64,000 bases of DNA from Hibiscus mutabilis (taxonomy: Eukaryota > Streptophyta > Magnoliopsida > Malvales > Malvaceae). Below the pieces are notes generated by a model. The model worked only from the letters and a program-made list of their open reading frames with translations, did not search any database and was not told the DNA's origin. The stretch covers positions 13,604,202 to 13,668,201 of the forward strand of contig CM033738.1 of the NCBI GenBank assembly GCA_019671005.1. Reading direction: 5' to 3'. Numbering within the stretch: the stretch's first letter is position 1; every line of letters starts with the position of its first letter. The translations under genes were made by a program, and so were the position numbers. This document shows positions 33,301-43,730 of the stretch, one piece after another.

Positions 33301-34234
33301 TATAGTATATATAAATGACACTTAGTGCATGGTTAGCATGACCTTATAAACGTGCGGTATAACGGTTAGCACAGCCTTATAAACGTGCGGGATAATGGTT
33401 AGCACGACCTTATAAACATGCGGGTTAGCACTTCGGTGCATATTTGACTCAAGTACACAGGGTCCTCAAGGTTATATTTGGGCTATGAAATCGGGAAACC
33501 GGGAAATCATTGATAATCGGGCTATAAAGTGATAATAAATGGTAAACAGGTTAGAGAGTATATGAACTCTCGGGACATATTTATATGAACACTCGGGGCA
33601 AATGGCAAGTATATCGGTAAGAAATTTATATCCGATTTATATTATGTTGATACATGATTGGTATGATGGTAATATTTATATAGTGATCATGATGTATATA
33701 AGGCATATTATGATAACCGGGCATACATAAAAATCTTATGACATTGGTATATATCATGCTATATAAACGTAGCCATGAACTTGAATAAAGTTTAAATTAT
33801 TGTTATTAATTTCTTTTGTTGCCTCACTAAGTTCGTACTTAGTGTGTGTTTGATTGTACACACGTAGGTAAATCAAAATGAGAGGGAGAAAAACATTGCA
33901 TCAATATTGGAAAGCTCAATAGGTAATCACAGTAATGACATCCTAATTGAGGTTGATTTTTATAGTGGCATGTATGCTTGCTAAACTTATTCGGGTTGAA
34001 ATTGGCCTTTAAAGTTGTTATGGGTTTTAAGATAATTGATTTATGACTGGAACTTGAATAAATAATTTATGTCAAATTTAAGTAAAGTTAAGCGTGCTTG
34101 GGCTAGAGAAATTTTAGGATGAGTGACCATCGGGAAATTTTCTGAAAATTTTAAATTACCCTGATATTTGAATAAAGAAGTCATAGCATTTCCGACTCAT
34201 ATCCGGTGTACAGATAGGGGAAGAGGGTGTTACA
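30361..34234 (+). mobile_element. Solo LTR, 3.9 kb, Ty3/gypsy type
   Basis: It begins TGTAATACCCC and ends GGGTGTTACA. TTATA is duplicated exactly at both borders (30356-30360 and 34235-34239). No internal element region is present, so this is one LTR left after recombination between two. Ends, length and a shared phrase near the 3' end (CCTCACTAAGT) resemble the 3.5-kb LTR of the chromovirus at 52475, so it is probably a related Tekay/Del-type family. The 66-codon frame inside it is not a gene. Confidence 0.88.
33331..33422 (+). repeat. 33-bp tandem repeat inside the solo LTR
   Basis: GGTTAGCA followed by CCTTATAAACGTGCGG recurs at 33331, 33364 and 33397, with a partial fourth start at 33423. 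The copies differ at a few positions. Confidence 0.85.
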
Positions 34235-34310
34235 TTATAAAAAGATAAAAGTAAGTATTTTAAATTTTTACCATACTTAAAAAAATCATTATAGTCTCTT
34301 AATTATAAGA

Positions 34311-34837
34311 GGGTAAATTACATAAATCATCACTGAACTTTACTTTTAAATTTGTTTTGATCACTGAAGTTTAATCATTGAACATTTTTGTCACTAAAGT
34401 TTAGAAACTGAAGTTTTTGGTCACTCTTAAATCTCAAACGGTCGTAGATCATGGTCGTTCGATCCCAAATTTCACCAATCACTTTGTCTCATCCCTATGA
34501 GTCTGAATTTGACCTTCATTTTGTCGAAAAGTGCTCAGAAGTTCACGAGCCGACCAAAAACCTTATGGTTTCTCTTTCGTTGATCTCCCTCCTACGCTAT
34601 TGGAAGGAGCTTGTTGGTCAATATGTTGCTTCTCTCATGCCGACGAAGTTTTCCACAATTCAAATCTTGAAGAAATTCCTTCATTCGTTGGTAAATAGAC
34701 GTTGCCAAAAAGTTAATGGATGAGTGACAAAAAATGTTCAATATCTAAAGTTCTGTGAGTAAATTGAACGTTTTGAAACTTTAGTGATCAAAATAAGTTT
34801 GAAACTAAAGTTCAGTGATGATTTATGTAATTTACCC
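34311..34837. mobile_element. Mutator-type non-autonomous element with possible captured sequence
   Basis: GGGTAAATTACATAAATCAT at the left is almost exactly repeated in inverse at the right (ATGATTTATGTAATTTACCC). The inverted repeats continue inward with CACTGAACTTTA. The flanks ATTATAAGA and TTATAAAAA share TTATAA plus an A, a plausible decayed 9-bp duplication. The less AT-rich interior (about 34440-34725) contains a 90-codon plus-strand frame (34451-34723) with no recognised domain, perhaps part of a captured gene. Confidence 0.82.
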
Positions 34838-36640
34838 TTATAAAAAAATTTCAGTCATGTACATTTTTTAACATTGATGAGGGTTAGGGTAGAACATTAT
34901 CGAACAAAATTCGTCTATGTTTTTTGTATCCTTTATAAGCTCCACTAAAGATTTTATGTCATATGTATTAATGATTTATTTTCTATGATTTATTAATTGT
35001 TTTTATTTTATTGATAATATATGTGGCATAAAATTATTAATAAATTATATAAAGAGAAAAAAAAACAGACGAATTCTACGAACATCGTAGCCTCTAGTTA
35101 TGAATTTCTTCGGTGAGAATGAATGATTCAGGCGCGAGAAAACCCTGCTTAACCAGCTTAACCCACACATTGGTGGTCTTGGGCTTTGTTGTCCATTATA
35201 AATTATTGATACGGATATACCCAATTATAAAATTGACAATCCTACGTACCTATGATAATATTTTTTAGGGTAAAACCCAATCTTCCTTGCATATATAATC
35301 AAGAAGCAGATAGGCCGAACCAGGTCAAAATTTTGGAATTATAAATTTGAAAGTCTCATGCCTTTGATAATTACAATGAGGTTTAAGGGTATCCTAAGTC
35401 TTTAAACATTTTAAAAAAAATCAATTATGTCCTTCATTTTTGTTGACCTTCAATTTTTGAACTACTAAATTTGATTAATTAAGCTCTTTTGACTAATTTG
35501 ACCTTCAATTTTTGACGGTTTTTTTTATCTTATTGTCACGTGACACACTATAGTTTCATCATTTGGCATTTAAAGATTTTTTTTGAAAACTACTTTTATA
35601 ATTTTTATAATTTTTTATAATTTTTTTGGTTACAAAGAAATTTTTACATAAAATAAAAAATTTCTGAAAATGAAATAATAACACTGTCTGGAGTATAAAA
35701 GTTTAATTGAGTGCAAACAAAATTCAAAAGCTTAATTAATTTTGTTTTTCTAAAAGATCAAGAATTTATGATACTCTTAAGCCTTATAACGACAGATATG
35801 TGTGTCAAGTGTATTTTGTTTTGAAATGACTAGCATCATTGTATCGGTACGTGTTTATATATTTAATTGGTTAATGAAATATTAATAAAATTTTAAAAAC
35901 TAGAAGTGAAAATTTGTTTGTAAACTCATTTTTACGTATCCAAGCTTCCAAATCGTGGGTGTTTTAAAATTTTTAGGATTTCTTCCCATATGATATTCGC
36001 ATGAGTCTATTAAATCGAAATCAAGTTCAACTTTTAAATTAGCAATAAAGTTTTTTTAATACTATTTTTTATTCACAGGATTCAAACTCGAAATCTTATT
36101 TAATGGACATTGAACTACTTTTCGCTCACCTGATCCAACAACAGTTGATACTTCCCATTAATTTTTGGTATAACCATTTGGTATTCGACCCATTGATCGA
36201 CTAGTATTTGGTATCAAAGATGAAGCCATGATCGAACATCAGGGGAAACTAAATTACCGAACTTTAAAAATAAAAGGACTTGTTAAGCATTTGAACTCAA
36301 AATTGGAGGAGAAGACTTAATTTATCTAATATTTAAATTTATAAGACCTAAATTATCATTAGACCAAAAAATTGATGGGGGCAAATAAACATTTTGGAGG
36401 ATTGAATTAAAAATATTTACAATTTTAGTTTTAATATTCAATTAAATTTTTTTAAAAAATAAAAAGTTATGAATTTTCAAAATTCTTGTTGGGCCAAGGC
36501 CCCTCACGGCTTCACCCTTCTTATACTTTATGCTCGGTCTATGTTTGACACGTTGGTTGATTAGTTCGAATTTAGATACTATAGAAGTATATTAAGAGAG
36601 TGATTCTCTTAACTCAACCCAACTTATTCCTCTTTTTTTG
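34838..36640. other. AT-rich intergenic DNA
   Basis: No gene or RNA was recognised. It contains scattered homopolymer runs and short phrases typical of decayed repeats. Confidence 0.5.
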
Positions 36641-36649
36641 TTGTTTTTT

Positions 36650-36800
36650 ATGTTTTTCAGGGCTTTACCCTGACTAATTCGGACCAACTCGTGTCGCACA
36701 CCAGACTTTGGTGGTTGAGTTTTCCGTTGGGGATTTTCCGCATACACAATCGAGACCTTCTTAAACGATACCAAGCTGCTTACCACTTAGACCAACATTA
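36650..36800 (+). repeat. Dispersed repeat, copy 1
   Basis: This stretch (CTGACTAATTCGGACCAACT, GGGGATTTTCCGCATACACA, GATACCAAGCTGCTTACCAC) matches 39115-39290 in the same order and orientation. The family is not identified. A small SINE or solo-LTR fragment is possible. Confidence 0.6.
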
Positions 36801-37623
36801 AAATTCAATTTATAGACATAAACATTATTTAAGAAACTTAATATCTCATACACTTAAAGTAATCTATAATTGATAATATTTTATGCACATATATATAAAA
36901 GGAAGTCTCTAACATGAGAAAAGAGATTAGAAAGAATCAGAACAAAAGAAGTCTCTAAAACAAGAAAGAGATTAGAGAGAATCAAAACTCAAGTTCACTG
37001 AACACCACTCCTTGAAATACTTATTTCCAAATGGAAGGTAAAGGGAGTAATTATGGTGTAATGTTTGAAACACCATCAAACTTTCTTTTTCGGAAATGGC
37101 TTTGGCAATTCCTTTATATTCATGGATGATGGGGTCCAAGGAGAAATAGCTAAATCTAGAATAAAGCAGTAACGAAAAAGAATAAGAATATTGAACAAAA
37201 CCAGAGATAGTTAGTGTAGGAACAAATTCTACTCCTTTAAACACAAGCATAACACCTTGAGTACAAAAGAAGGTGCCAAAATAAAGTTTACAAAAATCTT
37301 CCATATATACACACATCTCTTTTTTACCATATGCTTTTAACTTTACACCAACATTATATACAGACCAGCTCCACCAACATGATCATCGTCATTTAGAAAA
37401 TTTGAAATTTATATATAATTTAAAAAATTGCTGAAAATTTTCTATATATTTTCTATTGAAAATTTATTTTCGCCTTTCCTAAAATTTTATAAGTTCACTG
37501 CCCTTATCATCACCATCATCATCATTATGGAATATCACAGAAACAAAAATGGAACTTTACCTAAAAATACTGCTAATTACAATTAAATTAGTTGGTAACT
37601 AGAATCATTGCTTCTCTTATTGT
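36801..37623. other. Intergenic DNA, including a 46-bp direct duplication
   Basis: GAAGTCTCTAA begins at 36902 and again at 36948, each followed by a similar AGAGATTAGA phrase, so a short unit has been duplicated. A 114-codon minus frame at 36972-37316 has no recognisable domain or clear coding signal. The last part is probably the 3' flank of the SMR gene. Confidence 0.45.
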
Positions 37624-38025
37624 TCAAGCTTTCTTGACCCGTTTCGAAAAATCGAGTTGCAGCTGCAGAAGATTCCCGACCACGAGTGCAGCAGCATTAG
37701 AACTATTGGTAGGCGATGCTTTTCTTTTGAGCGGCCTCGGTCTTCTCGGTGCAGGCGGGCATATTTTCGGCTCTGGGATTTTATGTTCCAAAGATGTTGG
37801 GGTTTTGAACCCGTCGTCGTCGTCACCGGCACCCAATTCTTTCTTCTTCGTCTCGTCGGTTTCCTCTCGAGCTGATGCAACGTTCATTTCTTCTTCTTTT
37901 CCTTCTTTTGTGGACAAAGAAGAAGAAGAGGGTGTAGCTTCGTGAAAATCCAACGCGGGTCGTGTCATGATATCGAATTTGATCCCTTCTTCTTCATCTT
38001 TAGCTAGTAGCTCTGGATTCGACAT
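37624..38025 (-). CDS. SIAMESE-RELATED (SMR) cyclin-dependent kinase inhibitor, single exon
   Basis: The 133-residue intronless frame carries the SIM/SMR signature: GFKTPTSLEHKIPEP followed by CPPAPRRPRP and a basic KRKAS patch, at roughly residues 72-103. An acidic N-terminal half (EEGIKFDIMTRPALDF) and a basic end (FSKRVKKA) complete it. SIM and SMR proteins bind CDK/cyclin complexes in the nucleus and promote endoreduplication or stress-related cell-cycle arrest. Most are short and intronless, as here. Which SMR it is cannot be told from the sequence alone. The opposite-strand frames over the same DNA are shadows. Confidence 0.88.
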   Translation of the reverse strand: MSNPELLAKDEEEGIKFDIMTRPALDFHEATPSSSSLSTKEGKEEEMNVASAREETDETKKKELGAGDDDDGFKTPTSLEHKIPEPKICPPAPRRPRPLKRKASPTNSSNAAALVVGNLLQLQLDFSKRVKKA

Positions 38026-39110
38026 GCCCCAGAAGGGAAAAATAATATCACGAAATCGCCATGTTTGAGGGTTTTTTTCTTTCTAAAGTTGAGGTGAGAG
38101 TAAGAGAGAAAGTAGGGAGGAAACAGTTTTAGAGCTTACAAAGAGGGGGGTTGAGTGCATCGGATCCTTCGAGGGTGACTTTAAAAGCCTCACATTCGTC
38201 ACCAACCATGTTTTTTTACTCTCTCTGGCATATCAATTTCAGGAACTATAATAATAACAATAATTATTATTTTCATACCTTTTGCTTTCAAAAAAAAATT
38301 ATTTGATATTTTTATTTTTTTCTGTTTTTCTTCTACAAACTTTAATGAAACAAGAATTCATTGGGTTGGTTCAGCAATTTAGGACGATTCTTTCTTCTTT
38401 AATGATTTTGATTCGAATAATAATATTTATATAAATGTGATGAATCATAATAGTTTAAGATTGTTTAAAAAAATTGATGAAACTATGCATGTGAATAACA
38501 ATTGGGACCAACTAAAGGTGGATTTTATATGATCATCAATTCCGTAATCTAATTTGTCACTATTAGAGTTTAGATTATATTAATAAGTGCAGCATGGGTG
38601 ATCAAAAAAACCTCGACTAGACTTGAAATAATTGAATTTTTGACTCGATTGAATAATCACTTATAAAGTGTAGGGTGTGATGTTAAGATATGTTTTTCTT
38701 TCTATGAGAAAAGATTAAGTTTAAATATTAAAAACTATATTATAAGAAAAACAATTTCTAATCTAAAATATGAACAATAAAACAAATATAGAAGATAAAA
38801 AAATAAGGTTTAGATTACCATGTTAACGTGGATTTTAATTTTTAAAATTGATTTGTCAATATTTACTTCACGAGCCTCCAAACTTATTTGATTTCAAATT
38901 AAATTACAGGTTTTGATGATCAATATTTTCTTTGTCCAATGTGTGTGAGTATCTTTTCTCCCCCTTGTGTGGCATCAGAATGTGTTGAATAAAGAAATCT
39001 CAGTACATTTTCGGTCAAACCAAAAAGCTTAATACATGGGATTTTCTTCACCAACTCATAGTTTCCAATGTGATTTCCAGATATGCAAATTTGACTCTAA
39101 TATATATTTT
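38026..39110 (-). other. Upstream region of the SMR gene and AT-rich intergenic DNA
   Basis: Pyrimidine-rich minus-strand text just upstream of 38025 (complement of GAGAGTAAGAGAGAAAGTAG) is probably the 5' leader. Beyond about 38250 the DNA is AT-rich with no recognised feature. Confidence 0.45.
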
Positions 39111-39114
39111 TTTT

Positions 39115-39290
39115 TGTAGTGTTTTGTCCTGATTAATCCGGACTAACCTGAGTCACATACCTGATTTTTGTGGGCGAGTCTTTTAGTAGGGATTTTCTGC
39201 ATACACAAGGCCTTAAACTCGATACATACTTAAGTGATACCAAATGACTTACCATTTGGACTAACCCGTTGATAGTTTGACTCTAATACT
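39115..39290 (+). repeat. Dispersed repeat, copy 2
   Basis: Matches 36650-36800 with many substitutions: CTGATTAATCCGGACTAACC, GGGATTTTCTGCATACACA, and GATACCAAATGACTTACCA. The same orientation is seen on both sides of the SMR gene. Confidence 0.6.
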
Positions 39291-40534
39291 TTAATAGGGC
39301 AAAATTTTAACCATTTGTACGTGGGTTTTTCAGTTCATGTTCTGTGTTGTTTTTTAAAAGTGCATTTATAATAAAAATAATAATGAAAAATATGTAACTT
39401 TTTAAGAAAAAATGTTTTTTAATTTCGTTGAAAAATGTTTTTTTAAAAACTGAAATTCATAGTTTTTAATTTTTCTAAAAATATTTTTGAACAAAATTAT
39501 TTATTTGTCCTCATTTATATCGCTAAATCTTTTAATTTTTAAAAACAATATCTAAAATATATATTTTTATTACTTAAAAACATTTTTTGACCACAATCAC
39601 ACAATCAAATTCTAAACTAAACAATTTAGAAAATACTTATTAGAAGCACTTTCCCACCACATTTTATAAAACCAATGTTAAACTGACCCATTACAACCGG
39701 CCAATATCAAATTTGAAAAATACATTTGCTGGATCATAATGTTGTAGTATGGGTACGGAATTGTATATATGTAAATTTTTTATAAAAGAATTCAAGTATA
39801 TTATGTAATTAATACTATATATTAATAGTACTAGTCTTAATTGTGTAGGGTTATCTCAGTTTTGCTTGATTTAGGTACTGGGGAAGGGAAAACCATCAAA
39901 TTTCTTTTTTTTTTCCTTCTTCTAGTTTTTGTTAACTTTATAGTGAATAAAATTATTTCTGATTTTTAAGGTAAATAAAAACTTTGGCTACACCTAATAT
40001 TTGAGTCATTAATGTCACCCAAACATTGTTTTAATGATTTAACTTATGAAAGAGCTTGTCAATTCAAATTATGTAAGCGTTTGTTTGAACATTTGTCAAA
40101 TTAAGCATTGTTATCTAAAATTTGAATTTAAATACTTATTAGATCCCTTATAATTTTGAAGTTAAATAACTTGACTCCTCCCGATACTTAATCTTACTTT
40201 CGTCCCTGCTCTTAATTCAACAAGGCATAATCTCAAATCTAATGTTATTTGAACTTTGAAGATATCTTGGGTGAACCTTAATGTATTGATAAAAGTGTTC
40301 TCCTTACAATGTACAGCGAGTTTGAGTTGTGAGGTTTATCTGTTTGTGATGTGGAATAGAAATATTCTGCCCCTTGATGCTTCTATTTGTGTCTCATGCT
40401 AAAAAATAAGTTTAGGGTTTAAGGTTAATATTTAGGATTAGGGTTTTGAGAATTAGGAGTATGTTGTATTTTTAGGGTTTTAGGATTTAAAATTTAAAGT
40501 TAAAGCTTAGAATTTAATTTTTAGTATTGAGGTA
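39291..40534. other. AT-rich intergenic DNA ending in a TTTAGGG-like fragment
   Basis: Nothing recognised up to about 40405. Positions 40410-40534 are irregular TTTAGGG text of the family described at 11369. The second gag-only copia element has inserted directly next to it. Confidence 0.5.
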
Positions 40535-41695
40535 TGTTGAACTCGAATTCCTTCAACCGAGTTGCTTTCCAAGTGGTGGAGAAGTCGATTTTGGGTGTTA
40601 ATGGTGGGAAGTAAAAAGATAGACAATGGACACAAAGATTTATAGTGGTTCAAGCTTCTAACAAGCTTTACATCCACCACCTTAGCTCCCACTAAGGATT
40701 TCCCAAATCCACTAAGATTTCTTCCCTTTTAACAAGGCTTAGGAGGCAACCTTTACAACCTAGACTCAATTACCAAGTCTAGCACCCAAAGCTTACAACC
40801 CAAGCTTTAGGAATCCTTACCAATAAAAGAAATAAAGCAAACAAGAATTCCTCTCTACAAGGTATACATTTGCACTCTTTAAGCACTCACCCAAATCCTA
40901 AAACACTTGAGCATATGTAAACATTTGAGCTCACAAGTGTTGTCTATACAAGAATAAGAAATTTAAGTACTAAGACAAATTTTCATCATAATGTTGTTGA
41001 CTTGAGGATCATTAGTTGTTGCTGAAGCTTGAAGGATCATTAAATACTCCCAATTGAGTTTCTAGCCGTTGGAGACCGTTGGGGTTGAATTGGAGCCGTT
41101 GGAGGCTTTGTTTCCTGCAATAAATACAGTTCTGGTGTTGTCCGTATCGGTATGCGTGTACCCGTATCAGTACAGCTACTAGCCGTTACGCTCAGCCTTG
41201 CTAACCGTATCGAAACACCTTGGGCCGTATCGATACGTCGTACTGGTACGCCTTGGTCTGTTTGGTAAATCGTATCGGTACGACTTGGTATGTTTGGAAA
41301 ACCATATCGATACGCATTGGTCTGTTTCGATACGCCCTGCAATTTAAATAACCGTTGGGAAATAGTAGTTGAAAACTAGATCAGTACGCCACGTGGTGTA
41401 TCGAAACGATCCACTCCGTATCGGTACGCCTAGGGGCGTATCGGTACGGTTTTTGGTTACTGGAAAAATATTATAGCTGAAACCCTTGGACCGTATCAAT
41501 ACGGGGTATACCGTATCGGTACGCCTGTGTTGAAAATGTTAGTTTAGCTACTTTAAAACATTTAAAATATTTCCAAAACCTCTCAAAAACTTCTCAAACT
41601 TATTTTTAAGTTGTTTGGACTTAAAACCATTTTGAAATCTTTTCAATTTAGTCAAACTATTTTTCAATTATTATATCAAAACATAAATCCTAACA
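40535..41695 (-). repeat. Left (3') LTR of gag-only copia element B
   Basis: The ends are TGTTGAAC and CCTAACA. It includes the CGTATCGGTACG cluster at about 41140-41530 and is alignable by eye with 11913-13032 and 14515-15626. Confidence 0.88.
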
Positions 41696-42373
41696 ATCTC
41701 CCCCTTTTTGATATAATAAAACCAACTTGAAAATTTGTTTTTGAGATTCTCCCCTTAGTAAAAATAAAATTTGAATAAGAGATGAATTGTTAAAAATCTT
41801 GCAAGCTCCCCCTTATTCATTTGAAAAAATCAAAAATTCAAAATATTCTCCCCTTTTTATTATATAAAAAATGTTTCAAACTTTAAAGATCAATAACAAT
41901 GGAGAGTTAAAAAAATGACAAAAAATAAGTTTTGTTTTAAAATTGGCTCCCCCTTACACAAGCATCATTCAAATGTTAGTCCAACATATATGATAATTAG
42001 TTGAATTAAAATAAATAACTCAAATTTAAAAAAATCAACTAAATTTACCACACTTGAATTAAAGGGAGGATGTGAAGCCTTCATTCTTCAAGTGTTCATC
42101 CTTTGTGTGTATAGAGCTCCCCCTCAATTTCATAACTTGTTGATCAAAGCTCCATCACACCTAAAAAAGACAATCATTTGATTTTTGGTATCCAAATTGC
42201 TTTAGATCCATAGACATTAGTAGCACATAGTTTAGTCCCCTTAGGAATCCATTTTTCAATTTTATCCCTTTTAGTTGAAGTAATTAGTCCTTTTGGGACC
42301 CAAATACTTCTAAAAACTTTTCCATTCAAAAATCTAGGGGCACTAGATTGTCTTTGATAAAAATTTAAATTTC

Positions 42374-43635
42374 CTAAATTGTTTTCTTTTCAAGCTCTTT
42401 GGAAATCAAATCTTTTTCTTTCTTAAGATCATCAACTTCCTTTTGATGATCTTTTTCTAAACTTTGAAGCAAATTTTGTAAATTTAAAACTTTAAGTTCA
42501 AAATCTTTTAATTTTGCTTCAAATTCCAAATTGGTTTTTAAAAGAAAATCATTTTCGATTTTCAATTTTGAAATCGTCTTTTTATTTTTTGAAAATAAAG
42601 CCTTGAGCTGAAAAACCAATTTATTATAGGCTTATTGTAACTCATCAAATGTATAAGAATTAGAATTTGAACAAGATGAGTTAGAAGTTACCTCCCCATC
42701 ATTGAGGGCTATTAGGCATAGGTGGGATATCTCATCTTCATCGGTGGAGTCTTCATCACTCCATGTAGCCGCATATGCTTTCTTTGATGATGACTCCTTT
42801 TTGTTAAAGTGAGGGCAAGCGTATTTGGTGTGCCCCATCTCCTTGCATTTTGAGCACTTGGGGGGATCCACCATCTTCTTCTTCTTCGATTCATGCTTCG
42901 ATTCATTAAGGTGGGATACCCCCCCTCACTTTCCTTCTGACTTGATTCTTCTTGGTAGCTTGTGGAAGATTGAAGAGCAATGATGTTGACATCAACTCCT
43001 TGCTCTTTGATTATCTTTTCTTTCTCCCTCTTCAAGGGTAAAGACATAATTTTATGGGTGAGAAGAGACCCTACGAGCTCTTCAAGCTTGAGCTTCTTCA
43101 AGTCTTTAACTTCAATAATGGTCGTCTTCTTGCTCTCCCATGATTCGAGAAGTGAATAAATCAACTTCTGAATGAGTTTTTCTTTCGAAATCTCCTCTCC
43201 AAGTCTTTTTAACTTGTTGACGATCGTGGAGAATCGATCGAACATACTCTTGATGTCTTCACATGGGTCCATCTTGAAGTTTTCATATTCGAGGTTGATT
43301 AGACCAAGCTTTATCTCTTTCACCTTATTTGTACCTTCATGGATTGTTTCAAGCTTTTCCCATAACTCTTTGGCACTCTCACAAGAAGATACTTTTGCAT
43401 ACTCATCGGGGCCCAATGCACAAAATAGAATGTGCATGGCCTTACAATTAAGCTCCATCTTCTTGCGATCTTCTATGCTCTATTCCGCGTTGTTTCGTGG
43501 TAGCACGTACGGTCCATCTTCAACTATGTCCCAAAGACGGTAGTCTTTGCCTCTCATGAAGAACATCATCCTATGCCTCCAAAGAGCACAATTTTCACCA
43601 TTGAAGAAGGGTGGCTTGTCAATAGATAACGCCAT
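42374..43635 (-). pseudogene. Copia gag with zinc knuckle and coiled-coil tail, element B
   Basis: On the minus strand gag begins with MALSIDKPPFFNGENCALW (about 43635), then LWDIVEDGPYV, SSCESAKELWEKLETIHEG, LINLEYENFKM, and VGSLLTHKIMSL, all typical plant copia gag text. After a frameshift near 42910 a CX2CX4HX4C zinc knuckle follows (CSKCKEMGHTKYAC), then a helical tail (FEAKLKDFELKVLNLQNLL). There is a stop at about 43480 and another near 42632. Gag packages element RNA. Confidence 0.85.
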
Positions 43636-43730
43636 GGAAGTCTGTTGACTTGTTTGTTGGTCGAGCTTGCCAGATTGTCTCAATAGATGGTTAAACCTTC
43701 TCGATTGAGCCTTGCACTGATACCAGTTAT

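Larger units (their letters stand above)
40535..43730 (-). mobile_element. Gag-only copia-type element, copy B, right end missing
   Basis: The left LTR (40535-41695) matches the LTRs of copy A. Next to it are the purine tract (complement of ATCTCCCCCTTTTT), a gag frame, and the primer site TGGTATCAGTGC (minus strand, 43725-43714). The right LTR is absent because another retrotransposon begins at 43731, within three bases of where that LTR should start. No enzyme domains are present. Copy B keeps more of gag than copy A. Confidence 0.85.

Noticed and set aside
36972..37316. 114-codon minus-strand frame as a gene
   Set aside because: It has no recognised motif, hydrophobic low-complexity text, and no clear promoter or homologue; kept only as intergenic.
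37592..37945. 117-codon plus-strand frame over the SMR gene
   Set aside because: It is the reverse-strand shadow of the SMR coding sequence; the minus-strand frame has the family signature.
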